From Lytechinus pictus (lineage: Eukaryota; Echinodermata; Echinoidea; Temnopleuroida; Toxopneustidae): 64,000 bases of DNA. Positions 11,147-24,700 of this stretch are shown here, piece after piece. Each line of letters starts with the position of its first letter. Position 1 is the stretch's first letter. The notes below the pieces were generated by a model. It was not told the origin of the DNA and made no database searches. It saw only the letters and a list, made by a program, of their open reading frames with translations. The stretch is taken from assembly GCF_037042905.1 (NCBI RefSeq), contig NC_087257.1, forward strand, positions 14,482,001-14,546,000, in the 5' to 3' direction. Both the position numbers and the translations under genes were made by a program.

Positions 11147-11749
11147 TCATTACGATTGGTTGAATATTTTTTTTTTTTAACGACAAAGAGCGAGTTTTAT
11201 GAATCAGGGTTCAGGTTCAAAACTTCATATAATAATTTTCTATCAAGACTCATTTTACACTGTACAATACTCTCCATCAACAACAAAAAAACTGCAAAAT
11301 ATATATTCAGAATGTTTGGAATTTAGCTCAATTCGGTAGATACATGATATAAACAAATTTACTTGGATCATACCTAGTGTTTTCTACCTCCAATCTACTT
11401 CCTTCAGTGTATGGTCGATAATATTTTGGTGAATTTAGAACTTTTCTCCAAGAGTACATATTAAAAAATGAAAATGGAGACAAGTTAGATATTCCTGCTA
11501 CATACTAGCTGCATGGATAAATGAATTATCTCTTAATCTCTCTCCGTCTGTCTCTGCCAGCAACTAGACAGGGAAGATCATATTTTGGTCAGAGTTTGTC
11601 CAAGAAATGTATTTTTTAAAAAGAGAGAGAAATCTCCCTCTCTCTCCTATCTAAGACACGTTCTTGCTGTTTCTTTCGACGATATACTCAATTGTCAAAT
11701 GCATTGGCTCACTCCCATGATGAATGAGAAACAATGAAACCATCTCCCC

Positions 11750-11755
11750 TTTATT
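11750..11755 (-). terminator. Candidate poly(A) signal AATAAA for ARPC2
   Basis: Minus-strand AATAAA (tttatt on the plus strand) about 940 bp downstream of the ARPC2 stop codon. Other candidates occur further on (for example near 10065). Choice uncertain. Confidence 0.3.
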
Positions 11756-12243
11756 TTGCCTATCAATATGTGAATTTCGCTCACACCTAGGACTCTAATA
11801 TTGCCAATGAGATGCATTACTGTTATTCATTAGATATAACCAAATTTGCTTATTTATGCACGTAGAAAGAACTAAGGTGGTAACAGAAATTTACATCATT
11901 CAATGATGAAGAAGCATGAAGCTTTTGCTAATGAGAACAAAACACTTGGGTATTTGCATACAGAGTGGAAAGTAAATTTGCCCGAAAGAGTCTTAGAAAT
12001 TCAGATAGGGGCAATGTTGACTCACTTTGAAGCAAGCTTTGGCTGGAGAGCTCAAAGCATAACCGTGAACAGTTCAAACGTCACAAAACTTGGAATACAA
12101 ACTCCAAGAGAGTTTGTATTCCAAGATGGCACGGGGCAAGATTGCATGTGTACTGGATGGGGGAGGGGAGGGGGGGAGGGGCTGTAGTGTGAGATTTGGT
12201 GAATGACAATGGATTCCACGCTGAGTATATCAGTCTCAAGCTG

Positions 12244-12638
12244 GTCCCATAACACAAAGCTGAGGATCAGGGCCCCGTCTTATGAAGAGTTGCGATTAAT
12301 CCGATCACTTGCAACTTTGGATGGCCACCATCTATTATGCATGTTTGTTCAAAATATTTTCTAGCTTTGATGTATATTCATGCATTCATCATTGTCTTGA
12401 AAATTCACTGTGCTTCTCTTTGCTTACAAAGGATATTGTGCACATTTCCTGTAGAAAAAAATTATGACACTGATGGATTTCCATAGAGTTACGACTGATT
12501 GGATCAATCGTAACTCTTTGTAAGACGGGGGGCCCAGATCATACAATCGATTTTCATCATTGATTGTACATTGTGGTTAATGCAATCGCTTGCAAAAAGT
12601 TATTTTGTGATTACTAGCAGAGCTTTGTGTTACGGGGC
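12244..12638. mobile_element. Outer MITE (CCCGTAACACAAA family) split by another MITE
   Basis: The left end gtcccataacacaaagctg and right end agctttgtgttacggggcc belong to the family at 8421-8520. The middle is interrupted by a separate inverted-repeat element at 12271-12535. GATCA appears on both sides of the insert. It lies immediately downstream of the ARPC2 stop, so probably within its 3' UTR. Confidence 0.7.
12271..12535. mobile_element. Inner MITE, GGCCCCGTCTTATGAAGAGTTG ends
   Basis: ggccccgtcttatgaagagt pairs with actctttgtaagacgggggg. A relative (gcctgtcttacaaagagttg and inverse) is at about 17509-17773. Confidence 0.7.
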
Positions 12639-12698
12639 CTTTTTCTCAGGCTCTAAAATCTTTCTAGTAATGTTATTCTTCTGTGATGCTTGATGATT

Positions 12699-12723
12699 CT
12701 ATTGTTGGACAAAGGTTCTTCCT
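12699..12723 (-). CDS. ARPC2: ARPC2 terminal coding exon (25 nt)
   Basis: Completes Thr, then reads GRTFVQQ and stop TAG at 12701-12699. The acceptor cattctgcag-like sequence (tttctgcag) is strong. The GRTF motif matches the conserved GKTF at the C-terminus of vertebrate ARPC2, and the total length becomes a whole number of codons. Confidence 0.85.
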
Positions 12724-15700
12724 CTGCAGAAATGAAAAGATGGAAAAAACAACAAAAGGATCGTTTAGATGGACTAGATTTGAGCTATCTCTGAGGATAT
12801 CGTTCATTACTCAAGCATGCTGAATGCCTCGGGACCATTAACATGACATTTGCTCTGGCGACAATTGCTCTGCTGTAAATTCCACACACTAATCGAATGA
12901 CCAACTTCAACCCTGTTTTTTAACAATATACCCTACCCTAAACCTAACATAAAACCCTATTGCGACCCTAGCCCTAACTCTTAGACGAAATTAAACCCGG
13001 AGCAATTGTCACAGGTGAAATGTTGTCGGACCTCGGGACCATGGGGGTGTTCCACAAAGATTTAAGTATGACTTCGCGTCGCACTTAAATGCCAACGCAT
13101 ACCTGATATGCTACATGCAATCTTATTGATTGATACACAGTAGTGCGCATCCTCTTGGCATGATCTGACCAATGCGGTCATGCCTTTTATAACGAACGCA
13201 ACTAGGCATTTAAGTGCGACTCTAAGTCATACTTAAATTTTTGTGAAACACCCCCCATGTCATGAAAGTTTTTATCTGTGATTTTCAGTGACAGATGCTA
13301 TAATTTACTGCAAATCCTTTCATCTGATTATCTGAGAGCAAAAATTGCTTTGAAATTAATGGAAAAGATAGGTCTTCGGTCTACGTTTCAACTGATGGAG
13401 AAGATCTACATGTAATTTCATATGGCAAGTTATTCCATAGTTCTGGGGCTGCGCAGGCAAATGCATGATCTCCCAAAGTAATCATTTTGGATGTGAAGGA
13501 GAAAACTAAAATTGCTGGCAAACAGCATTTAATGTACAAATCAAACGCAAGTTCTGCATGTAGCCAAAATTCATTTAAGTATCATTATTTTTACTTTTAC
13601 TGATGAAAAGGAATTAATAATTGTGATCGACTTATGAGGCCCGTGAAGTTACTATAGTTGTCCTTGGGAAATGAGGCCTCTGATATAACTAGCATATACA
13701 AGGTAAGCTATGCAAGTGAAGACAACAAAATCTGCTAGTGTGACTAAAATAGTGTTGCTGTCCTGTGAAGTTACCACAGTTGGCATGAGTCACAAGCAAT
13801 TCTGTGCGATGTCATGTGATCGTATCCCAGGTATTTTTTCTTTTTCCATGCAGTGTCCCAACGACAAAAAAGTGCAAGTATCACAATGCATCCGAAGAAT
13901 CCCAGAGTAAATTTGTTCTGATCTCACCCTCTAGGGTGCTACATTTAAATCACCTCACGGGGCATGAAGAAGAAACATACACAGGCAAATAAAAGGAAAT
14001 CAAGTGTTAGGGCAGGGTAAGAGGGGTAAACTTACGTAACAGTTTTCTTCTGTGTCTTCTGACTCTGGTCCTCTGGTTGAGCTCGGTTGAGGATCTTCAA
14101 GAACTCTGAGGTGCGAAATCTCATCCGGGAATGAATGTAAGCCTGCTCATAAAAAAACAAATAAGAAAAACAAAGACGACAAAATGATAACAAACCTCAG
14201 AGGATAATCTTACTCTTCAAATTTATTTAGCAGTTCTAATTATTGGGGAAAAGATAAAATCACCAATTGTGATGCGATACTGGTAAAACTATTCCTCGCA
14301 CTTTGACATAACTATATTATCATTAGTGCCGATTCGGTATGGCAGGAGCACAACTCTTCCCAATCATTTCTGTTGGGACTCGAATCAAGATATTTCTCAG
14401 AAGTGGTACACCAAATTAAAATGAATTAAAAACCTAAACTTGTTTTGATCTAATAGATTTCATTCTCGAAACTGAAATTTTCTCATGACAAATTTCATGT
14501 GACAGAAAAAGTATATTGGAGTTATTTTATTATTGTAACAAAGTGCCTAGCATGCTCCTCTTCTGGGGCTAATTTCATTCATTCATCTTGAAATTGGAGT
14601 ATGTCACTTGTTCGCCTTGATGAATTTCGGGCAGGATGATTAATGAATGACGATCGCAGAGAACATACATTTACAGGGGTTTCATTTACCTTTGAACACT
14701 TTATGTGATAGTGTAGATAGTCTCGGAACGTATGGATGAGATTGATGGTGTTGTCTCGTGCACTCTGTTTTGTATGACGTTTCTCCAATACTACAAGAAC
14801 AAATAAACAGAAAGCAAAATATTTAAAACATAGAAGAAACGTGTGTATTTAACAAAACCAGAGATGCAAAGATTTTAATTGTGCATAGTTCAATACTTCT
14901 TTAAGGAAGAATTCCAACCACAAGAAAATTCACTAAAGGTGAGTATAAATATCATTATAATTAACATGAACTTATCCGAGGGGCTAGGGCATAAGTTTGG
15001 TTTGATGTTTAATGAGTTTGTATGACTTGCCTGCACGAATTGAATATAATAGATATCGATCTAAAATCAATTGCTGTATCACTTGTGATAATAGCTGGAT
15101 TTATATGGCACTGTTTCCAGAGGGTACAAAACCTAACTATTTCCCACCTGCGTTAGATCGATCTAAAATATATTTCTGTATCACTTGTGATTATAGCTGG
15201 ATTTATATGGCACTGTTTCCAGAGGATACCACACCTTACTATTTCCCCCCTGCTTTAGCTCAAGCAGGCATTTAATTGCAGCACTCAATACACTCAAGGA
15301 AGTAATCCAACCAGGTCTCCATTCACCTCACAAGGGTCGACTGCAGCACAACGTGGATAGATTTCTTGAAGGAAACATGTATTGGCTGCGGTTCCATCAC
15401 ATGACCCACTGTTTTACCGACAATAATCAGAACCAATACGCTACAAATACAACTTGCCAATTAAAAACCAATTACTGTTTATTTATCCAAGTATCCATGC
15501 CACAGTATTTTAATAGCACTGATATGCCCTATGACAAAGCGATTAAGGCCGTCAATTTCAAAACTTATGCAAGGCAAGGCCATTTTTTTCAAGGACATAT
15601 TTCTAAGTTACAGCACAAGTAGAAAATGAAAAAGAGCACACAAGCCTTAGATGGCCAATGAGAGGAACATTGATGCCAATTAAATGGGCATTCAACACCT

Positions 15701-18700
15701 TCAATGGCCATGGAATAATACCCTTTCTCACACACAAAATATTACTTAACCCCATACTATAGGTGGGGCTTAATGACACGTTAGCCACAGGGGTTAGTCC
15801 GGGGTGAGGCCTACTCAACTTTTATTTTTCATGGCGTTTTGGTAAAGTGGGCCTAACCCCACCTACAGTACGGGGACTATCTTGCCCTGCAAAATAGCAG
15901 GGATGACTGGGCAATAGTGGTGTTTAATGTCAAAGTCATGGGTTAAGAGTCATTGTGAGAACAGAAACTTGGCCAAGCCAAGGACGGTGCTCCATCATAT
16001 ATGCCCTAGAGGGCAATGGAAACAGCATTGTTGTCCAATCTTTGTCAAATCAGAGATAAGCAATGATGAATGGCTACGACCAATCCAGAATTACTAAATT
16101 TTGTGTGAGAAAAGCAAATTTTTCCTTAGCAGAAAATTTGGCCAGTGCGAACAGGAAACAATTATAATACGGGGGTTAACCCTAATTCTCCCGGGGGAGG
16201 CCATTATGGCCCCCCCCTCGACAATTTTTGCGATATATCTGCTGCGCAAAATTTTTTGACCTCGCCGCTCACTGACTTTTTACTTTCAAGTCTCGCGCAA
16301 ATTTTGAGACCAAATTTGTGACGCCCGGGTACGCGGTTACGACATTACGCAACATTATGTTAGTGCATGTCAGACCCAAAATTGCTCATAAACGTGATTT
16401 CATGTACAAATCCAATGCAAATTGTGTATTTGGCCAAAATTCATAAATGTATCATTATTTCTACTTTTAATGATCAAACTTAATTAATTTTGCCTTGTTT
16501 ATGATTAGAATTAAGTCTGGAGCGATTTCCATTGAAAAAACAGTAAAATACAAAAAGTAAAAAAACAAAGAAATACATAAGAAATTTAAAAAACAATAAA
16601 ATACATAAGAAATCGGTCTTGGTACCTGAATTTTTTTCATTCACAATTGTTAGGAATGCTATAAAGAATATTTTCACCAAAAAATAGCATTCTAGGAGCT
16701 TTATTTAGTGAATCAGAGCAAAAAGTATGATTTCATGAATAAATTAGCATAATTAATTCATATAAAATAAAAATATATGAATTCAGTGAAATTTACCAAT
16801 GCAACTGCGTAGATTACGTCATTCTCTACCATCATGCAAATTTTCGTTGTGATCGCGCAATCCACGGCTGAGATCTTAAGGGGGGGCCATAATGGCCCCC
16901 CCCCCCCCCCCCCCCCCCCCGGGAATGACAAGAATCAGAATACCCCGGGAGATTGAGGGTTAAGGATAATATGGGGTTACCGGAAGTCCGGGGTTGAGAA
17001 AACATTGTGAGAAAAGGGTATATAATACCCTCTAAATTCCGAAACTTCTCTAGGAATGACTGCAAATACTGTGAGCTCACCGAATGTGATGTATCCAATG
17101 TTGTCTCCTACGGCTGCATTGGATCCCTCAAGTTCACGGGGCGGTTCTTTGTGACTGAATAGGACCTGTGGAGCAGTGTGACTTGCTTTACGTCCCTCTT
17201 TAAATTCCTACGGGAGAATAAATCACGTGGAAGCATAGAATAAAATCTAAGATGAAAAATCAAACGTTACTATGCGATTTCTTTCCCAGCACGGCATAAA
17301 AAATAAAGCATGCCAACCTTTACATTTTAATTCAAACTTTGACCTGCTCAAATACTAATTTTCTCCCACTGTTACCATGAATAAATATGGGGGAACCTAA
17401 ACGTTGACGGTCACCTATTTTTTAGAAGTACCTCTTAAAGCTCTTCATAGTAGAGTGGCTTTTATAGTATACCCTCTGCACTATTTTCAAGGAATGTCAA
17501 CCTGGGGCCTGTCTTACAAAGAGTTGTGATTGATCTGATCAATCGCAACTATGTCAGCAATGTCAACATCTTAAGATAAATCTTTGTTCAAAATATTTTC
17601 TAGAAATTATGTATATTCATACATTCACCGTTTTGTTGTCAATTCAGTATGCTTCTCTTTGTTTTCAAAGGACATTGTGCAAATTTCCTAAAGAAAAAAT
17701 TATGAAATTGATGGATTTCCATATACTTGAGATTGATCAGATCAATTGTAACTCTTTAAAGATGAGGCCCTGCCATGTACCCCTTTACCGGTACCTCACC
17801 TTGGTTGAGCGCATCACAATACGGATGAAATTTGTTCTGAAGAAAAATAATGCCCGAGGGCCGTTTCATAAAGCTGTTCTAGGTTAAAAGTGACTTTAAG
17901 AACGACTGGTGATCCTTTCTTGTGAAAAATGATATTCACCATTAAAGGGATGGTCCGGGCTGAAAGTATGTATAGCTTAATAAATAGAGTAGAATTCACT
18001 GAGCAAAATGCCGAAAATTTCATCAAAATCGGATAACAAATAACAAAGTTATTGAATTTTTAAGTTTAGCGATATTTTGTGAAAACAGTCATCATGAATA
18101 TTCATTAGGTGGGCTGATGATGTCACATCTCCACTTGTTCTTTTGTATTTTATTATATGAAATTAGGTTTATTCAAATTTTTCCTCCAAGAACTAGAAAA
18201 ATTGAATTGACAACTGAGTTAGTGCATTAAATATTTATTGCTGCAACTTATTTCATTTTAAGGGAGACATATTATTCACACAAGTATGAAATAATGAAAA
18301 AATTATGATTTTATGTAATAACATAAGAAAACGGAAAGTGGAGATGTGACATCATCAGCCCACCTAATGAATATTCATGACAACTGTTTTCACAAAATAT
18401 TGCTAAGCTTTAAACTTCAATAACTTTATTATTTGTTATCCGATTTCGATGAAATTTTCGGCATTTTGCTCAGTGAATTCTACTCTATGTATTAAGATAT
18501 AAATATTTGCAGCCCGGACCATCCCTTTAAATGTTAGTTGATGATTATTTGGCGTCTAAGAAAGGTTCACTGGTAGTTCTTAAAGACGCTCTGAAATATG
18601 AACAGCTTTATGAAACACCCCCCCCCCCCCCCCCGGAGTAGGATTTGAACCCTCATGAATTGCAGACAAGAATCCGAACCACTAAACCATGATGATGCAG

Positions 18701-21700
18701 CAATATACATTCCCTGCCACATAGATACATGCTTCTACTACAGGGGTGTGAGTGGTCACAAATAAAAAGATCTGAATAAAGCTGAAACTTGTAGAAAAAG
18801 TCTGAAATAGAAAGAGCTCCCATACTTTTTGTACAGAGGAAAGCCAAAAATAAGCTGAAATCAAGCTGAAAATCAAAACAAAAAAATCTGAAATCAGATA
18901 AAAATCTGAACTCTCACACCCCTACTACTATTTGTTAAATTTTAGATGCATGTATATCACCATGTAGCTCTTAATAAATATCAACTCTTTTTCTTTACTA
19001 TATATATGTTTCAATATACAAGAAAACGGGCAATTCCATAGAATATGCAAATGCGACCTCCTACATAGGGGGCATCCCCGAAATGATCACTCTCTGTTTT
19101 CTTGCTATGTGAAATTTCGTAAAGCTCTCCAGTTATAATGGCTTTAACAGTCCATGAAGTGAAAAAAGAATCGAGAGAAAAGGGGGTCGGATGTTGATTT
19201 ATTTTTCATATACAATCAGCAAATCATCAACATTTGTTTCTTATTACTTACTTGCATAAAGACTTTTCCTATAATCACATCATCATCATCCTTGAAAATC
19301 GTACTGAATATTACAGTAACTCTGTCACCTTGAGAGGAGACGTACCTGCAAATTACAACAAGAACCAACATAACATGGCTTAGTTTTCTTTAATATCACT
19401 GCTGCAAGACTTTTACAATATACATGTAGTCTATCACTGAATCTAAGGCCAAGTCCATGCCAAACTTGTCAATTTTAAATAAGAGTGCAACCATGCTTTT
19501 TACATATACATCCCTAAGATCAGAGCAAAAATGTTGGAATTTCATAAAATTTTTGGGATAATGAATAATGGATACAAGTCCATATTAGGGTGTTGTTTGT
19601 GCATGATAGTCGGTGCCTAAAAACTAGTTTGTCAACCCAGCTGGCTCCATGCCAGGTGGGTGTTTCATAAAGCTGTTCATAAGTTAAGAGCGACTTTAAG
19701 AGCGACTGGTGATCCTTTCTTGTGGTAAATGATATTGACCATTAAATGTTCATTGGTGATTATTTAGAGCGTAAGAAAGGTACACCAGTCATTCTTAAAG
19801 ACGCTCTTGACTTATGAACAGCTTTATGAAACACCCACCTGGTTTTATCCTCCTACTTACATTGTTTCATCATCTCTGTAATTGATGACAGCTGTGGTCT
19901 TACTAGCCACCTCCTCATCCTGGTATTTGAAGTACTTTTCAAATACCGATGCAAAACAATTCCTCTTCAAGAGTGCCGCTTTCTCTGCCGCCTCCGCCTT
20001 ATTGGCCGGTAAGTTGTCGAGGTCGTACAATATCGAGACACTATAACCCTCCTCCGTTGTGGTTATGTGGTTGCCGTACTCACGTTGAAGAAGCTAGTAG
20101 TAAAAAACAAACAACAATAGTCAGTCTTGTGAGTCTTGTGCCATAAATACACGCTCTTTTGGATTTGTTGCAGTTCCAATAACTTTTTTAACAACATTAA
20201 TACATGGACATCACATTCATATATCGGTAACAGACTCTCAGGTCTGTCACTGCAATACATATGTAAATCATGATGTTTGATTAATAAGCCTCACTGGGAC
20301 AATTTCTTGCTCAAGTTGTCACTGAAAAATATTTGCTTAGTCTAAATGTTTTTAAAATGTTAAGCATTTTTTTTATATTTCTAGTATGTTACAAAAATGA
20401 AGCCATTCCGATGAAATGGCTCATTTTCTTTAATCTAACTGTTTATTAGCAAAAGCTTGTCTAACCTCATCTGCTCCATGCTTTTCTAATTCCTGGTAGA
20501 ATTTCAGACTGACACTGACTCTAATCTTTGATCTGTCCCCATCAGGATTTGAAATGCGGTAGAGAACTCCATCGAAATCTGAAGAAAAAAAATGAATAAA
20601 AAGAAATTTTTGATAGTTGGAATCATGAACATAAATAATTATGCAAGTTGTTGTTACAATCTAACAAGTGGAATGCCTGTGGCAGTCTCGCCATTATCCA
20701 TTTCGCCAAATCGCATTACGCTATTCAATATAGCAACAGTGCTGACTCTGAGAACAGCTATTGAATAATTATTCACAAAAGAAAACACTCATATGATAAT
20801 AAAATACTATGTCCATTGACCAAATATGACCTTTGACCATGATCATGTTACCTAGATGGGTGCAAGACAATCATTCATACTTGATTACCCTTATGTCTAT
20901 GTTTCATGAACTATGTGTAGATCCATAAGCTTTCTAAGTTATGATGCCAATTCAACAAATACCCCCAACACGGCCAAAGTTCATTGACCTTAAATGAACT
21001 TTGATCTTGGTCATGTGACCTGAAACGGGATATTCAGGGACACATGGTTACTCTTGTGTCCAAGTTTCATAAACTAGATCCATAAACTTTAAAGTTATGA
21101 TTACAATTCCACAAATACCCCCAACATTATCAAAGTTCATTTACCAGAATGCTTAATTTCGGTGTAAATATTCTTTTGTAACAGATTTTATAACCTAGAT
21201 ACAGTAGAAAGGGAGAGAACCAAACTCACCTGCTATTTTAATGTCAATTCCATCTGGTTTTCCTCTGTAAGAAAAGACAGTGAAAGAGTTAAAAAGCAAG
21301 GTCATACAGATAATTGTAAAATCCCTAGAACATTGAATATACATGTAGCTCAAAGCAGGGAATTGGGATGTAGACTCTGCATAAAGGCAGTTTGAAGCTA
21401 CATTAATACTATAGCTAATTTCTGTGTTCATTGAAGTGTGAAATCATGAATTCTAAACTGAAATTGGTGATCACACTGATGACCACAACAAATAGAGCAC
21501 TTGCAAAGCAAAAACTAAGGCACTTTCTCTTTCCATGCAATAACGTCGGCGCACATCCTGCCCGATGGGCTCCTCCTTCGGGACGATGGGCAGTACATAC
21601 CATTAGAAAATTGGCACATGTGGGGCAGGGTATTTTTTAGCTTGGATAAAGACTTATTTTTATTATCAAAGGCTTATTAATGTATTTCTCAGTACATACA

Positions 21701-24700
21701 TGTACACATATTTTCTACTAATTACTGCACAACACTCGGGTGGTCAGTTAATCACTTTATTGGATTCTGTTCAAACTCATGTTGGATTGTTGCCAAAACC
21801 AGCACTTATCTTTTAAAAGTAACTTTGTACGATGTCCAGAATTCAAAACCTAATTCATTGATTCAGCTAGTGTTCCAATCATAATTGTAAATTTGCACTT
21901 AAAAATTTAGATGAGAGAGGAATGGTCAGAGCTTTACAGCATGTGTAAAGCTTATGTAAAGGGCTAACAGTGTGAATTATTTAAGCTAAAGTATCATCTA
22001 CACTGTATAATTTACATTTATTTATAATCTTTAAAAAAAATTACAGTGGGCAGAGTGGCCACTTAGTGTAACGGTTGATTCTTTGTGAAATTTTGAATTG
22101 GGATTTATTAACTCTTTGCCCGCCACGTACACTATCCCCCCTGCGCCACATTAATTTTGGGGTGCCACATTCAGAGGGGGTTTGCGTGCACTGTCTTATT
22201 CAACTCGCAATAACTTTTTACTGGTTTGTCGTATTAAAAAAAAATTGTGTAGCAAAGTTTTAGAGAAATGAATACCCTTGCCAATGGTATCATTTTTGCT
22301 ATGTATAAAATCATAGATTTTGAGAATTTTAACTTTACATTCTGTTTCCAATTTTTCGTTTAGGAGGGTATTTTATACCTCTTATATTCAATACTTCCTA
22401 ATGAAGGTTAAATTTCTAAGTTAGTCCATTGAAAAGATGTGTTCTTTAGCTTTCATTACATACCAAAATCCATGTCTTTATGGTCATTATGAGCTAAGCA
22501 GTTTAGGATTGAAATGGGGAATTCAAAAAGAGTAAACTGACAATGAACTAAACTCTTCTATTGAAATTGTCCCGGCTACTTCTCAATAGACTTCCCCCGT
22601 CCTGTAAGACTTCCCGTCTATTGATACTTTGATCCCCTTATTGTTATAGGGAGGTGGCAATTTGTATCATTCTTTTATTACAAGGAAAGCAGTGCAAGCT
22701 ATTGAAAGCTCATCGAAATATATCCTAAAGCAGTTAAAAAAACTCAATTTTACGCGAAAAATCTCTATGTAAACAACGTCGGTGAAAGCTATAACACGAA
22801 AACTAGATTCGTAAACAATGCAATACACGCGTCGCTATTGTATGTGTGTGCACACAATTACAATTAAATGCGTTCCGTATGCATTGTGTGCAAACTGTGA
22901 CTTGAGTCGTCAATGGCAGTCCGCTGTATGTGCCGCGAGTCGTCCGTGGCGGGCAAAGAGTTAAAAGCTTGAGCAACAAGAGTCTTGGTAATGTGTTTAT
23001 ATGAATCCCCCTAAAAGGGGGGGTTAAAAGTTTTAAATAGTTATTTTATTTATTTTTTTTTTTCCAACGGATGATGCAATTTTCTGTACATCAATTAAAC
23101 TATGCAGCTCTTGATATTTCAAATACATTTTTGGAGTAAGTAAGAGATGACTACAAAGGGAGAAGAATTTAAGGGGGAAAGGGAAAGAGGAGAAAAAGAG
23201 TGGTGTTGAGAAAGAGTTTGACTACAATTTTTGTTAATGAATTTCCAACAGAAAAGTTCATATTTCCCCCAAAATTACTAAGTCCTAAAAACTAAGGTCC
23301 CCTGATATTGTTAAGGTTTACTAGCTGATTATCTTATACTATATAAAGTACATGCACTTTTCTTCATATTTACAAAGCGCAAAGTTTCACCTACTTTGGT
23401 GTGTACTTCAAGAGTATGATGTCATTTTTAAAGTCTATTTGTTCACTATTTTGCTTGTGCAACACCTCCATTTCATTCAATTACTCCTATTACATGTACA
23501 TGTATTTGAGCTTATTTATTGTTTCTTTCCCTGTCCAAAAAGTGAGCACAATGCTCAGATGTTTGTTAAAATGAGAATATTCTTAATATGGATTTATGTG
23601 CACAATTGAACAGGGAGGAAAAGAAAATGACAGAGAGAAAGAGGAGAAAAAGAGTGGTGTTGAGAATGAATTTTAGTTAGTTTGAAGAAAATAAAACACC
23701 ACTTGTCTTAAGAAATAAAAGTATGATGGTGGTCCCCAAGTCTGCGCACCTAACAATTTGAGTTAAAATTTAACATAAATTTCTTTTTATTTCACAAAAT
23801 CTTTCAGATAATAATGTTCATTATGTGAATAAGTGTACCAAATATCTCATACAAATTTGACAGAAATATAGATTTTCTTGGAAAAAACCTCGGGCAGTCA
23901 TTTTCAGATTAAAAAAAAATGGTACCCCATGTCTGCGCACCCCAGGCTGCGCACCCATTCACTTTGAACACGATTCGGGGATTTTGATGAGTAAGGAGAT
24001 GCATTGCGAGGCCATCACATGAAATGCCCAAAATTCATTATTTTTCCACCATTTTGAGTTGGATTTTTTAATGAATATATGTCTACGTATTGCATACATG
24101 TGTAAAGTCTGTGTTTGTTGCGTATCTTCTTTTACTAGAATCGCACAGATACGTGTGTGCACAGACGAAGGGGGACTGCGCAGACTTGGGGGAACTTGCC
24201 ATATTAAAAAAACATTCATCTAAAATCACATCCATGTAAATATACAACACACAAGTCTATTAGGTGTTTTTAAATCACATTTTTTTTGGTAAAAAAAAAA
24301 GGGTCAATTATAAAACACACCGTTTCAAACGTGCCATCCCTGAATCTGAAGATCATCAACAAGAACAAATAATCATGAAACAAAAACTCGCTAATGAAAA
24401 TCTTGCCATGTTTTTCAAACAATTCCAGATTTCGTTGACCGATGTGGAAGGGGTCCTAACTGCACCATGCAAGCTATTTTTATCAGGCTAAGCTAATTTG
24501 ATTTACCATTCACCATGCAATGATATTGTATTTCCTGCACTTCTATGTACATGAATACCCTGTTGTTATGTGTCCTGACAAGTTGTGTGTCCGGACGATA
24601 AATTTTAGAAAGTAATTTGGAAAAATATACAAACGAAGTTTCATCAATTTTTAATACAAATGTTAGGAAATATTATAGAGAACAAAATAGAAGATGATTA

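Larger units (their letters stand above)
4543..12698. other. Intergenic region between convergent PSME3 and ARPC2
   Basis: This should hold the 3' UTRs of both genes, whose ends cannot be fixed. It contains the elements listed separately between 5.5 and 12.7 kb. I found no exon of another gene. Open frames here fall mostly inside transposons or AT-rich sequence. Confidence 0.7.

Noticed and set aside
11540..11580. Second alternative last exon of ARPC2
   Set aside because: Acceptors here would add CWQRQTERD or DRRREIKR, unlike any ARPC2 end, and the acceptor tracts are weaker.
12900..13000. Interstitial telomere from CCCTAA-like words
   Set aside because: The words are irregular and form part of the interior of a MITE that recurs at 42.8 kb.
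13260..13290. Alternative last exon of ARPC2 (acceptor before ATAAAAACTTTC on the minus strand)
   Set aside because: It would end the protein directly after KKTVT and lose the conserved GKTF-like tail, which the exon at 12723-12699 supplies.
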